DNA from: Bacillus alkalisoli | GTDB taxonomy: Bacteria > Bacillota > Bacilli > Bacillales > Bacillaceae_I | Assembly (NCBI RefSeq): GCF_002797415.1 | Contig: NZ_KZ454944.1 | Coordinates: 1,444,665 to 1,508,664 of the forward strand | Direction: 5' to 3' | Length of the DNA: 64,000 nt | In this document: positions 16,531-24,844 of the stretch, one piece after another | How the letters are laid out: the number at the start of each line of letters is the position of its first letter | Numbering within the stretch: position 1 is the first letter of the stretch | Notes under the pieces: generated by a model | What the model was told of the DNA's origin: nothing | What the model saw: only the letters and a program-made list of their open reading frames with translations | Databases searched by the model: none | Made by a program: the position numbers and the translations under genes

Positions 16531-16910
16531 GAGTGATAAAAAATGAAAAAGGGTACATTTTAGTAATAACGATGGCCTTTTCCTTATTTTTGTCTGCATT
16601 ACTTCTTCATCATATTGAACTATACACAATTGAAAAACAATTTACTTCTGAAGTAAACGAAGTTTATGTATTGGAAAATATGGTGACTGTATGTTTGGAT
16701 GAGGTAATATCAGATTTAATGGAAAAAAACATACAACCTTCCAATATGCAAAGAGCCTTTCCGTCTGGTAATGTTAATATAACAGTGACAGGAAATGAGC
16801 CAAATCTTACAGTGAAGTTGTATGCTCTTACTAACCTAGGAAGGAAATATGAAGTGGTTATTGAGGTTAATATAGTAACAAAAGAAATTGTATCATGGAG
16901 AGAAATATAG
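16527..16910 (+). CDS. comGG: Minor pseudopilin ComGG
   Basis: A 127-residue last product of the comG operon. It has an N-terminal KNEKGYILVITMAF segment, in which Y replaces the F of the usual prepilin motif, one membrane helix and a small soluble domain. ATG overlaps the comGF stop. No terminator follows directly; repeat A copy 2 lies just downstream and may act as a hairpin end. Confidence 0.85.
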   Translation: MRVIKNEKGYILVITMAFSLFLSALLLHHIELYTIEKQFTSEVNEVYVLENMVTVCLDEVISDLMEKNIQPSNMQRAFPSGNVNITVTGNEPNLTVKLYALTNLGRKYEVVIEVNIVTKEIVSWREI

Positions 16911-16916
16911 TTGTTA

Positions 16917-17068
16917 CGTGAGTCCGTTTCATAAAGTATGACTACTATACGAAAAACGAATAATAGCATCTATTCTGTATTACACCTTAATAAACGAACA
17001 TATTGTTTTGTAAATCACTAAAATATTCGTTTTTCATTAAACGAACCGTAATTATGAAATTTATTCAC
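16917..17068 (+). repeat. Repeat family A, copy 2
   Basis: Begins ACGTGAGTCCGTTTCATAA and ends TTATGAAATTTATTCACGT. The outermost ACGTGA and TCACGT are exactly complementary. Inner blocks ACTACTATACGAAAAACGAA, TTCTGTATT, CTTAATAAACGAACATATT and ATATTCGTTTTTCATTAAACG match the other copies. It sits at the end of the comG operon. Confidence 0.85.
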
Positions 17069-17129
17069 GTAATATGGATATTTTAGGGGCGCATTAATAT
17101 GTGCTCCTATTAGTAAAGGGGGAAGAAAG

Positions 17130-17627
17130 GTGAACGCAATATACTTAACTGGATTTATGGGAGCTGGAAAAACAACAATAGGAAAATTATTAAGTAAAAA
17201 ATTGCAACTAAATGTAATTGATTCAGACCAACACATTGAAGAACAATGTGGCAAAAAAATATCACAAATTTTTAACGAGCATGGCGAATCATTTTTCCGT
17301 GAACTCGAAGCAAACGTGTTAAAAACATTACCTACAGAAAACATCATTGTTACAACAGGTGGGGGAATTGTTACAAATAACACCAATGTAGAGTGGATGA
17401 AAGCAACAGGAACAGTTATTTATTTACATACCGAATTTAGTGAGTTGATGAAAAGACTTAGAGGAGATAGTACACGGCCTCTATTGCAACAGAAATCACA
17501 TGAGGAATTAAAAAACTTATTTGCTGAGAGATTGCCAAAATACAATAAAGCAGACATAATCATTCATACAAGTAATAAAACAGTGTCGGAGATTGTGGAA
17601 GAAGTTTTGTTTAAGATTAAACAATGA
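17130..17627 (+). CDS. aroK: Shikimate kinase AroK
   Basis: A 165-residue cytoplasmic kinase that phosphorylates shikimate in the route to aromatic amino acids. P-loop GFMGAGKTT is at residues 8-16, the shikimate-binding DSD (about 32-34), the FFRELE segment near 56, TTGGGIV near 77, and the lid RLRGDSTRPLL near 112-122. The start is GTG behind GGGGGAAG. The aroQ gene of the same pathway is in this window too (38977). Confidence 0.94.
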   Translation: MNAIYLTGFMGAGKTTIGKLLSKKLQLNVIDSDQHIEEQCGKKISQIFNEHGESFFRELEANVLKTLPTENIIVTTGGGIVTNNTNVEWMKATGTVIYLHTEFSELMKRLRGDSTRPLLQQKSHEELKNLFAERLPKYNKADIIIHTSNKTVSEIVEEVLFKIKQ

Positions 17628-17676
17628 TTTATTGGCCAAACTATAAAGAGAAATAGCGTATAGGTTGGTGATAAAT

Positions 17677-17871
17677 ATGAAAACAAACGATTATGTAAAG
17701 TATGTAACTGAACAACTTGTTAATTATATGGATAAACCTAAGGAAGTACGAAAAGAATTAAAAACGCAAAGAAAGTTAGAACGAGATCCTATGGTCAATC
17801 AACTTTTTGGTGTTATACCACTTAGTATTATGCTTTTTGTAAAAAACAGAAAAAACAAAAAGAAAATATAG
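17677..17871 (+). CDS. yqzE: YqzE family protein
   Basis: A 64-residue protein matching the short YqzE family: KTNDYVKYVTEQLVNYMDKPKEVRKE, then a basic stretch and one hydrophobic segment (FGVIPLSIMLFV) with a lysine-rich tail. YqzE lies close to comG in B. subtilis as well. ATG 17677 is used; a GTG 12 bases earlier is possible. Function is unknown. Confidence 0.82.
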   Translation: MKTNDYVKYVTEQLVNYMDKPKEVRKELKTQRKLERDPMVNQLFGVIPLSIMLFVKNRKNKKKI

Positions 17872-17926
17872 AAAATTATGTTAAAATGAGTATAAGAACA
17901 TTAGCGGATAGGATGGGCTTATACTT

Positions 17927-18271
17927 ATGGATGATAAAAAGAAAAAGGAAATATACTGTGAACATTGCTCGGGAGTTATAAAAGACAAGTACGATCTTAT
18001 AGTAGGGGTTAATTTTTTTACTCCAATAGCCATTCACAATGACTGTTTTTTAAGAAGTATTAAAGGATCACGAGGGTTATTTTTAGCAGATCAACCATTG
18101 AACGGCTTTTGGTCTAATGTGTTTGCTGTATTTGCAATAGCTTTCTTTGCTATTGGATTAATTTTGTTTTCCTTTGGACATTTAACTGATTTTTGGTACT
18201 TTATTTTTTTACCAATTATAACGATCGTTTATCGATTAATGTCCTATCTTAATTTTGAAAGACACTTATAG
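17927..18271 (+). CDS. Small membrane protein with N-terminal CxxC
   Basis: A 114-residue protein: a charged start, CEHC at about residues 11-14 and a further HNDC near 38-41 that could complete a zinc site, then two hydrophobic helices (about 62-84 and 88-105). GGATGGGC precedes the ATG. I do not recognise a family; a zinc-binding head with a membrane tail is inferred from the spacing of Cys and His only. Confidence 0.65.
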   Translation: MDDKKKKEIYCEHCSGVIKDKYDLIVGVNFFTPIAIHNDCFLRSIKGSRGLFLADQPLNGFWSNVFAVFAIAFFAIGLILFSFGHLTDFWYFIFLPIITIVYRLMSYLNFERHL

Positions 18272-18290
18272 AATTGTTACGCCAAAATTG

Positions 18291-18319
18291 TTGTATAGAT
18301 GAATAAAGTATGATACTAT
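18291..18319 (+). promoter_or_regulatory. Candidate promoter of ptsHI
   Basis: TTGTAT and TACTAT are 17 bases apart, with TATGAT also overlapping. This is a weak match to the vegetative consensus, but the place is right, just upstream of the RAT leader. Confidence 0.35.
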
Positions 18320-18345
18320 TTTGCTGAAGTTAATTTATTATTTTG

Positions 18346-18359
18346 TGCAAGTGCTTTCA
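18346..18359 (+). promoter_or_regulatory. Possible cre (CcpA) site before ptsH
   Basis: TGCAAGTGCTTTCA differs from the cre consensus TGWAARCGYTWNCW at two places. It lies after the candidate promoter, where a bound CcpA would block transcription. Based on sequence alone. Confidence 0.35.
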
Positions 18360-18374
18360 ATAATATAAAAATAT

Positions 18375-18461
18375 TACGTGTTACTGATACGATCAGGCAT
18401 GAGTAATAAAGTGTAGGTTGGTGTATACTCACCACTATATTTATTTACTCATGCCTTTTTT
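18375..18461 (+). promoter_or_regulatory. RAT antiterminator with overlapping terminator (GlcT type) before ptsH
   Basis: ACGTGTTACTGATACGATCA followed by GGCATGAG has the GTTACTG...CAGGCA signature of RAT sites bound by BglG/SacY-family antiterminators, and most resembles the GlcT target before B. subtilis ptsG. It overlaps a terminator: AGGCATGAGTAA (18395-18406) pairs with TTACTCATGCCT (18445-18456), then T residues. GGTG/CACC forms an inner stem. Glucose-responsive antitermination is inferred. Here it is joined straight to ptsH. Confidence 0.85.
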
Positions 18462-18613
18462 ATGATTACAAAAAGTAAGTACGGGAAAGTAACTTGTATA
18501 ACGGTTGAAGTTTATTTCGATTTTCTTCAATAATGTAAGACGTTTTGAAGAAAACTAACGAAGCAACCAATAAACAAACAATAACAATTTAAATAGAAGG
18601 AGTTTGATTAAAC

Positions 18614-18880
18614 ATGGTAGAAAAAACATTTAAAGTAACAGCAGATTCAGGTATTCACGCTCGTCCAGCAACACAATTAGTACAATCAGCAGGGAAATTT
18701 GACGCAGAAGTAAACTTAGAATATAACGGTAAGTCGGTTAACTTAAAGTCAATTATGGGTGTAATGTCACTAGGAATTCCTCAAGGCGCTGAAATCAAAA
18801 TTATTGCCGATGGATCTGATGAGGCGGATGCAATTGCTGCTCTTGAAAACACGTTAAAAACAGAAGGATTAGCAGAGTAA
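18614..18880 (+). CDS. ptsH: Phosphocarrier protein HPr
   Basis: An 88-residue HPr, the general phosphocarrier of the sugar PTS. H15 in SGIHARPAT takes phosphate from enzyme I, and S46 in [11 protein letters not shown] is the site of HPr kinase used in CcpA-mediated catabolite control. AGAAGGAG precedes the ATG. The stop overlaps the ptsI start (TAATG), so the two are translated together. Expression should depend on the RAT leader upstream. Confidence 0.97.
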   Translation: MVEKTFKVTADSGIHARPATQLVQSAGKFDAEVNLEYNGKSVNLKSIMGVMSLGIPQGAEIKIIADGSDEADAIAALENTLKTEGLAE

Positions 18881-20598
18881 TGTCTAAAAAGCTACAAGGT
18901 ATTGCCGCTTCAAGTGGCTTTGCAATTGCAAAAGCATATCGACTTGAAAATCCAGAACTTACTGTGAAAAAAACAAGCATTGAGCAAGTGGAGGAAGAAA
19001 TAAGTCGTTTTCATGCAGCAATCGATGTTTCCAAAGCGGAGTTAGAAAAAATTAAAGACCATGCTCATAAAGAATTAGGTCAAGATAAAGCAGACATTTT
19101 TGCAGCCCATTTATTAGTGTTGAGTGACCCAGAATTAATTAACCCTATTGTCGAAAAAGTAAAAAGCGAAAAAATTAACGCTGAATATGCATTAGAAGAG
19201 ACAGCGAACATGTTCATCTCTATGTTCGAGTCAATGGACAACGAATACATGAAAGAGCGTGCAGCAGATATTCGTGATGTGACAAAACGTGTTCTTGCAC
19301 ATCTATTAGGAGTACACTTGTCTAATCCAAGTTTAATCTCTGAAGAAGTAGTAATAATAGCAGAAGATTTAACTCCTTCTGATACTGCTCAGTTAAATCG
19401 CCAGTATGTTAAAGGGTTTACTACCGATATTGGTGGACGCACTTCACACTCTGCGATTATGGCTCGTTCGATGGAAATACCAGCAGTTGTTGGAACGAAA
19501 GAAATCACAGAACAAGTACAAAACGGAACGATGATTATTGTCGATGGTATTGAAGGAATAATTATTATTGACCCAACCCAAGAAGAAATAGCAGAATATG
19601 AACAAAAACAACAAAAATACGATGCTCAAAAGAAAGAGTGGGCTAAGTTAGTAGCAGAGCCAACTGTTTCAGCTGATGGACAACATGTAGAGCTAGCTGC
19701 CAATATCGGTACTCCGAATGATGTAAAAGGCGTACTTGCTAATGGCGGCGAAGGCGTTGGTCTATATCGTACAGAATTTTTATATATGGGTAGAACAGAA
19801 TTACCTTCTGAGGAAGAGCAGTTCCAATCCTATAAAGAAGTTTTAGAAAAAATGGAAGGTAAGCCAGTTGTTGTTCGTACGTTAGATATTGGTGGAGACA
19901 AAGAACTGCCGTATTTAAACCTTCCGAAAGAAATGAATCCGTTCTTAGGATACCGTGCTATCCGTTTATGCTTAGAGGAACAAAGTATTTTCCGTACTCA
20001 ACTACGTGCATTATTAAGAGCAAGTACGTTTGGTAACTTGAAAATTATGTTCCCAATGATTGCAACGTTAGATGAGTTCCGTCAAGCAAAAGCGATTCTT
20101 TTAGAAGAAAAAGCAAAGTTAAAAGCTGAAAATGTTTCGGTATCTGATGAAATTGAAATTGGTATCATGGTGGAAATTCCATCTACTGCTGTATTGGCAG
20201 ATATTTTTGCTAAAGAAGTAGACTTTTTCAGTATCGGAACAAACGACTTAATTCAGTATACGATGGCTGCAGATAGAATGAACGAAAGAGTTTCTTATCT
20301 GTATCAACCATACAACCCAGCAATTTTACGTTTAATTGATAATGTAATCCAAGCAGCTCATAAAGAAGGGAAATGGGCTGGAATGTGTGGCGAGATGGCT
20401 GGCGATTCAATCGCAATACCAATTCTACTAGGTTTAGGATTAGATGAATTTAGTATGAGTGCAACGAGTATTTTACCAGCACGCAGTCAAATCAAAAACA
20501 TTTCGAAAGAAGAAGCGGCTTCTTTCCGCGAAACCTTACTTTCAATGGGTACAGTAGATGAAGTAATGGAGTTTGTGAAAGAGAAATTTAATTTATAG
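18880..20598 (+). CDS. ptsI: PTS enzyme I
   Basis: A 572-residue phosphoenolpyruvate-protein phosphotransferase. The HPr-binding helical domain occupies about residues 20-145, the phospho-acceptor H190 is in [13 protein letters not shown], and the PEP-binding TIM barrel follows ([15 protein letters not shown] near 290, [16 protein letters not shown] near 330, [14 protein letters not shown] near 452, catalytic Cys in GMCGEMAGD near 500). It starts within the ptsH stop codon. A terminator follows the gene. Confidence 0.97.
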   Translation: MSKKLQGIAASSGFAIAKAYRLENPELTVKKTSIEQVEEEISRFHAAIDVSKAELEKIKDHAHKELGQDKADIFAAHLLVLSDPELINPIVEKVKSEKINAEYALEETANMFISMFESMDNEYMKERAADIRDVTKRVLAHLLGVHLSNPSLISEEVVIIAEDLTPSDTAQLNRQYVKGFTTDIGGRTSHSAIMARSMEIPAVVGTKEITEQVQNGTMIIVDGIEGIIIIDPTQEEIAEYEQKQQKYDAQKKEWAKLVAEPTVSADGQHVELAANIGTPNDVKGVLANGGEGVGLYRTEFLYMGRTELPSEEEQFQSYKEVLEKMEGKPVVVRTLDIGGDKELPYLNLPKEMNPFLGYRAIRLCLEEQSIFRTQLRALLRASTFGNLKIMFPMIATLDEFRQAKAILLEEKAKLKAENVSVSDEIEIGIMVEIPSTAVLADIFAKEVDFFSIGTNDLIQYTMAADRMNERVSYLYQPYNPAILRLIDNVIQAAHKEGKWAGMCGEMAGDSIAIPILLGLGLDEFSMSATSILPARSQIKNISKEEAASFRETLLSMGTVDEVMEFVKEKFNL

Positions 20599-20608
20599 TT
20601 TTTTTATG

Positions 20609-20653
20609 AAACTAACTAGATGGTCATCACTGACTGTTTATGTTAGTTTTTTT
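20609..20653 (+). terminator. Terminator after ptsI
   Basis: AAACTAAC pairs with GTTAGTTT around a longer loop with an inner GATGGTCA/TGACTG-like stem, then T residues. Confidence 0.75.
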
Positions 20654-20676
20654 TATTTAAATAAACCAATAAAGAA

Positions 20677-20885
20677 GAGGTTGAGACAAAAAGGCCGATG
20701 AAGTTTTCATCTGGCATTAAAGATTGGTTGTAGTTGAACTTCATAAGTCCGATGAATTTATTTGTAGAGAGTGCTTAAAGATAAAACTTTTGTTCCATCA
20801 ATAAGTAAAGGCCCGCAAGAACAAAAAATGTTCCTACAGGCCGAGGCCTCTTTCATATAATTCACTGGGTTTTGTCCCAGCCTCT
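20677..20885. repeat. Repeat family C, GAGGCTGGGACAAAA-type element
   Basis: A roughly 209-bp non-coding element with ends AGAGGTTGAGACAAAA and TTTTGTCCCAGCCTCT, an imperfect inverted repeat (two mismatches). Elements with this end sequence are scattered between genes in many Firmicutes. Inside are further short palindromes (GGCC..., CCTACAGGCCGAGGCCT). Only one copy is in the window. Confidence 0.8.
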
Positions 20886-20890
20886 GTTGG

Positions 20891-21277
20891 TTATTCATCT
20901 TCTACAATGATTCTTATCGTCATAGCAGCATGACCTGCCCCGCATAACACGCTGCATCGACCTTCATACTCACCAGCAGCATTAAATGTAAATACTTCAG
21001 GCTTACGCTCTGTTAGTCTAAAGTTAATTCCTTGAAATTGGATACCATGTGATACAGAGTTGCTACTTTCTAAATGAAATCGTATTGTTTCACCTTTCGT
21101 TACTGTAATTTCTGCAGGTTCAAAAACATAGTCTGAAACATCAGGTCCAGTTTTTCCTATAATCGTAATCTCTCTATCTACATGTATATTTTCCTCTTTA
21201 GAAGTATCATTTCCACCACATCCGGCAAGGATGATGATAATGGCTGTAATAACGAATAAACTTAAATGTTTTTTCAT
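20891..21277 (-). CDS. Cupredoxin lipoprotein with CuA-type motif (cytochrome oxidase subunit II-like)
   Basis: A 128-residue exported protein. The signal peptide ends in the lipobox IILAGC (C about residue 19), so it should be lipid-anchored on the outer membrane face. The rest is a cupredoxin with an upstream His (SVSHGIQF) and CSVLCGAGHAAM, the C-x3-C-x3-H-x2-M pattern of the binuclear CuA site of cytochrome oxidase subunit II. No membrane hairpin and no other oxidase genes are near. It may be an electron carrier or copper chaperone; that is inference. AAAGGAG lies 8 bases before ATG 21277. Confidence 0.85.
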   Translation of the reverse strand: MKKHLSLFVITAIIIILAGCGGNDTSKEENIHVDREITIIGKTGPDVSDYVFEPAEITVTKGETIRFHLESSNSVSHGIQFQGINFRLTERKPEVFTFNAAGEYEGRCSVLCGAGHAAMTIRIIVEDE

Positions 21278-21400
21278 TTCATGCACTCCTTTCCCGTGAT
21301 AATTATATCTATTTTTGAATTAAATGTCGATATTAAGAGTATATTTTGTTCTTAAAAAAGAATATAAAACTAGTTATTTTTATTATTATCTTGTATAATC

Positions 21401-21416
21401 GTTCTTAATTAAGAAC
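21401..21416. promoter_or_regulatory. 16-bp perfect palindrome, possible operator
   Basis: GTTCTTAATTAAGAAC is a perfect palindrome just after a TATAAT (21394-21399) and before the DUF5658-like gene. In that place it would overlap the transcription start, as an operator would. No known regulator is assigned. Confidence 0.4.
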
Positions 21417-21446
21417 CGAATGTATATGAAGAAGGTGGGATTTGTT

Positions 21447-21752
21447 TTGAGCGTTTCCATATTATTTAAAGCTATTCTACTATTAAATGTATTAGATACA
21501 ATTGCCACTTTTATAGGATTGCATTTAGGTTTAATTACGGAAGCCAACCCTTTTATGGCTTTTTTATATGAAACAGAGCCGGTTCTCTTTGTTTTTGTAA
21601 AGCTCCTGTTATCTTTATGCTTATTATTATTTATTTTACTAAAAAAAGTACCAACTTCTAATCTTGTTAAAGTTTTAAGTGTACTCGCTTTAATTTCCTA
21701 TTCTTCTGTTTCTTTGTTACATTTAACGTGGATTACTGCTTTGATAATATAA
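21447..21752 (+). CDS. Small membrane protein, DUF5658-like
   Basis: About 101 residues with four hydrophobic helices. The stretch LLNVLDTIATFIGLHLGLIT followed by EANPFM is characteristic of the DUF5658 group of small membrane proteins. TTG 21447 is preferred as start because AAGGTGG lies 8 bases upstream; the ATG codons at 21420 and 21426 have no site. Function is unknown. It ends at a strong bidirectional terminator. Confidence 0.7.
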   Translation: MSVSILFKAILLLNVLDTIATFIGLHLGLITEANPFMAFLYETEPVLFVFVKLLLSLCLLLFILLKKVPTSNLVKVLSVLALISYSSVSLLHLTWITALII

Positions 21753-21792
21753 AAAACTAAGCAGTCGCTCCATGAACGTTGCTTAGTTTTTT
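21751..21792. terminator. Bidirectional terminator before yqhG end
   Basis: AAAAAACTAAGCA pairs perfectly with TGCTTAGTTTTTT. It lies between the convergent DUF5658-like gene and yqhG. Confidence 0.92.
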
Positions 21793-21799
21793 TAACGAT

Positions 21800-22633
21800 T
21801 TAATTGTTAAACTTACTCATAAACGAGGGGGTCATGTAGAATAATCCGCCGTTAATAATGTCTACTATAATCTTTGGCTCATATTGTTCTTGTAGTGCTT
21901 TTTTCTCCGTTTCGTAAGTTTCCGGTAATTCTTCTTCTTCTAAATCTTCGTAAAAATGATTGAGTAAATTTAAATCCTGTTGCCAACGTTTCTTCGCTTC
22001 CTCTGCCCAGGTATGGTCTTCACTTGCGATAAACCCTCTAACATAATGTTCAAGGCGAGATAAACCACTTTGAGGTTTTATGATAGGTGACATCGTAAAA
22101 CACATATCAGGAATTTTCGGTGTTAAAGGTAGTTGCTTCAGTTTTTCATGGAATCTTTCGACAATAACACCACTAATTAAGTGAATTCCTAGAGACATTA
22201 AAATATCTTTCTTACGATCACATTTATAGGAAACTTTTATATTAACATTTAACCACGGATGAAGCGGCGTACTAGCTTGTTGTCTAGGTAATGCACTAGT
22301 CTGTTCGTAAAGTCTAATAAAACTACCAATTCGTTTCGTTGATTCGAATATTTGATGCAACCTAGGAGAGCCAAAATGAATAATGTCTCCTTTCAAATCA
22401 TCTGGTGCAACATTTTGATTCGTGATTAACGTTAATTTCATTGGATTTGCAACGCCACCAGTCTTTTCTAAGTAATGCCAGTAGAAAGGGCGATTCATTA
22501 GTTCCTTATCCATATCAATCGTTAGCTGAACGGATAAGTGACTAGCTGTATTTCCTTCGATTGCACAATCATTTCCAATGAAATAACGCTCGAGAAACTT
22601 ATGAATTTCCTGCGGCTGCACGCTCGTCACCAT
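21800..22633 (-). CDS. yqhG: YqhG family protein
   Basis: A 277-residue soluble protein matching the Bacillus YqhG family, found almost always beside the yqhH helicase gene. It starts inside the yqhH end (35-base overlap), so the two are one operon. The C-terminus is acidic then basic (EDLEEEELPETYETEKK). There is no catalytic motif I can name. The function is unknown; the strict pairing with a SNF2-type ATPase suggests it is its partner, which is inference. Confidence 0.88.
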   Translation of the reverse strand: MVTSVQPQEIHKFLERYFIGNDCAIEGNTASHLSVQLTIDMDKELMNRPFYWHYLEKTGGVANPMKLTLITNQNVAPDDLKGDIIHFGSPRLHQIFESTKRIGSFIRLYEQTSALPRQQASTPLHPWLNVNIKVSYKCDRKKDILMSLGIHLISGVIVERFHEKLKQLPLTPKIPDMCFTMSPIIKPQSGLSRLEHYVRGFIASEDHTWAEEAKKRWQQDLNLLNHFYEDLEEEELPETYETEKKALQEQYEPKIIVDIINGGLFYMTPSFMSKFNN

Positions 22634-24296
22634 CCTTTCTCATTTGATCAGCGAATTCAATTACGGAAGTTAAGTTCTCCATTTTAATTCTCATCTCTCC
22701 ATCAGAACGAGAATGTACCAATATATCTTCTAATTGATCTTCAAAGTCCTTCATTTCAAGTCTTGTTAAAATGTCATCTAGTTCTCCAATTACACGTTCA
22801 AACAATTTAATTTTCTCATAAAGTAGTTTTAATATATGTTCTTCCACTGTATTGCTTGTTGCGAAGTTATATATATTAACATCCTTCTCTTGACCTAAAC
22901 GATGAATTCTTCCTATACGTTGTTCTAAGCGCATTGGATTCCATGGTAAATCATAATTGATTATGTGGTTGCAAAACTGTAAGTTAATTCCTTCCCCACC
23001 AGCTTCCGTTGCAATTAAAACTTGTACATGATTTTTAAATAGCTCTTTCATCCAATCTTTTTTCCCACGCTTAAATCCTCCACGAAACGGAACAGAGGAT
23101 ATGCTATTTTGTTTCAAAAACCATTGTAAAAACATTTGAGTAGCGCGATACTCAGTGAAAATAATTACTTTATCATCTATCTCTTTAATAAGTTCTAACG
23201 CTTTTTTTGCTTTAGAATTTTCTGCTACTGCATCGATTTTCTTCAGAATGTTATTCATAATTGGAGGAGCTACATACGATGGGTCCTCTTTTTGTTTTCT
23301 TTCTATCATGTTTTTAATGGTAAAATAAACGGCTTCTCTACTACTACAAGCCTCACGTTGAAGAGTCATAATAGAAAACTGACTTGTGTTTGGTACAGAT
23401 GGATCGTTTCTTAAACTGCATATCGTATTATATAAATCCTGCTCTTGCTCATTAAACTCGATGTAACACGATGTAACGTGTCTTTTGGGCCAGTCAATAC
23501 CGGTGTCTCCACGACGGTTTCGGATCATTACTTTATTCACTAACTCTTTTAAAAACTCATCGTTCTCGAGTTTTCGTTCTTTCGCTTGAAAAAGTTCTGC
23601 GAAGTGACTTTCACTTCCTAAGTGTCCAGGTTTCAATAAAGAGACAAGGTTGAAAATTTCTTCCACTCTATTTTGAATAGGTGTAGCTGTTAATAATAAG
23701 CAAAACTTCTTTTTTAAGTTTTGAACAAATTCATAGTTTTTAGTTTTATTATTTTTCAATTTATGTGCTTCATCAATAATGACCATATCGTATTCTAAGT
23801 TATAAATAATATCTCGATGTGGATTTCGCTTTGCTGTATCAATAGAAGAAACAACCACATCACATTGCTCCCATACATATGCTTTCTTTTGTGCAATAGC
23901 AGGGATAAAGAACTTTTGATTTAACTCAATCGCCCATTGCGAAACTAACGAAGCGGGTACAAGGATTAATACTTTTTTTACTAACCCTCGAATCATATAT
24001 TCTTTTAAAACAAGGCCAGCTTCAATCGTTTTTCCTAAACCAACTTCGTCTGCTAAAATAGCTTTTCCGTTCATTTCTTCCACTACTGTTTTTGCTACTT
24101 CAAGCTGATGTGGAAGCGGCGTTAAGTTTGGAAGGTGATTAGGTGCTTGTAAGCCTTCAAATTCTTTAATGGATAAATGATTTTCTACTTCTAAAGCTAA
24201 TCGAAATAGCTCATAGTTTGTCCAGGGCCCATCATCTTCCACACGTTTCAAAAATTCAGTTTGCCATTCTGCTGGAAATGAAACATCTAAATCCAT
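22599..24296 (-). CDS. yqhH: SNF2/RapA-type helicase YqhH
   Basis: A 565-residue superfamily 2 ATPase. Motif I ADEVGLGKT is at residues 82-90, motif II VIIDEAHKLKN near 178, motif III LLLTATPIQNR near 205, motif V ATEAGGEGINLQ near 440 and motif VI QRIGRIHRLGQ near 470. SNF2-family members translocate on double-stranded DNA and remodel protein-DNA complexes; the target of YqhH is not known. ATG 24296 is used because AAAGGA lies about 9 bases upstream; the longer frame runs into the divergent gcv leader. Divergent from gcvT. Confidence 0.92.
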   Translation of the reverse strand: MDLDVSFPAEWQTEFLKRVEDDGPWTNYELFRLALEVENHLSIKEFEGLQAPNHLPNLTPLPHQLEVAKTVVEEMNGKAILADEVGLGKTIEAGLVLKEYMIRGLVKKVLILVPASLVSQWAIELNQKFFIPAIAQKKAYVWEQCDVVVSSIDTAKRNPHRDIIYNLEYDMVIIDEAHKLKNNKTKNYEFVQNLKKKFCLLLTATPIQNRVEEIFNLVSLLKPGHLGSESHFAELFQAKERKLENDEFLKELVNKVMIRNRRGDTGIDWPKRHVTSCYIEFNEQEQDLYNTICSLRNDPSVPNTSQFSIMTLQREACSSREAVYFTIKNMIERKQKEDPSYVAPPIMNNILKKIDAVAENSKAKKALELIKEIDDKVIIFTEYRATQMFLQWFLKQNSISSVPFRGGFKRGKKDWMKELFKNHVQVLIATEAGGEGINLQFCNHIINYDLPWNPMRLEQRIGRIHRLGQEKDVNIYNFATSNTVEEHILKLLYEKIKLFERVIGELDDILTRLEMKDFEDQLEDILVHSRSDGEMRIKMENLTSVIEFADQMRKDGDERAAAGNS

Positions 24297-24540
24297 TATG
24301 AGCATCCTTTCTTTACATACTAAATATGGAGATTGCCGAAATAATATGACTTTACATAAAGGGAACGTTTTCAATTGGATAAAAATAGGACTGTCTATAG
24401 GTAAACACGAACATTAACGTCAATAAAAATGTTTTTGTTAACTGTTTATGTATTGCTTTTTTTTTACTAGTAGTGGTAGGATAATAGTGAACTAATATTA
24501 AGTTTCTTTTAAGATACTTATTGGATAGTATGTCTAAAAT

Positions 24541-24546
24541 TTGACA
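24541..24546 (+). promoter_or_regulatory. Candidate -35 box of the gcv operon
   Basis: A perfect TTGACA lies about 50 bases before the glycine riboswitch. The -10 region is poor (TTCTAA at 17 bases). The rest of the 24297-24590 gap, which must also hold the yqhH promoter, is AT-rich and shows nothing else firm. Confidence 0.4.
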
Positions 24547-24590
24547 ATATATTCTAATCGTATTTCTAACAGAATACAGCGAATGAAAGC

Positions 24591-24766
24591 ATGGGGAGAG
24601 AATGCAATTTAGCATCGCCGAAGGAGCAAACAAGACTATGTGAATCTCTCAGGCAAAAAGACTCTTGCTGGACGCATCTCTGGAGAGCGTTCTGAAATCG
24701 TTTTGACGATCTTTAGGACCACCAACGGGGAAAGCCTTATATCAAGGTAAACTTTCAGGTGCCAGG
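24591..24766 (+). ncRNA. Tandem glycine riboswitch
   Basis: Two aptamers in a row. The first (about 24591-24687) has GGAGAG, GCCGAAGGAGCAA and CTCTCAGGCAAAAAGACTC, closing with CTCTGGAGAG; the second (about 24688-24766) has CACCAACGGGGAAAGCC and AAACTTTCAGGTGCCAGGAC. These are the signature core sequences of the gcvT class. The known function is to switch on the glycine cleavage operon when glycine is bound, here by controlling the terminator just downstream. Confidence 0.96.
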
Positions 24767-24809
24767 ACAGAGAAGCCCTTTACGATGAAGGGGTTTCTCT
24801 GTCCTTTTT
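24764..24809 (+). terminator. Riboswitch-controlled terminator before gcvT
   Basis: GGACAGAGAAGCCC..TT pairs with AAGGGG.TTTCTCTGTCC, then TTTTT. Its 5' arm overlaps the end of the second aptamer (GGACAGAG), which explains the switching. Confidence 0.92.
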
Positions 24810-24844
24810 AGCATTTATTTACTATTTTAAGGGAGGCAACAATT

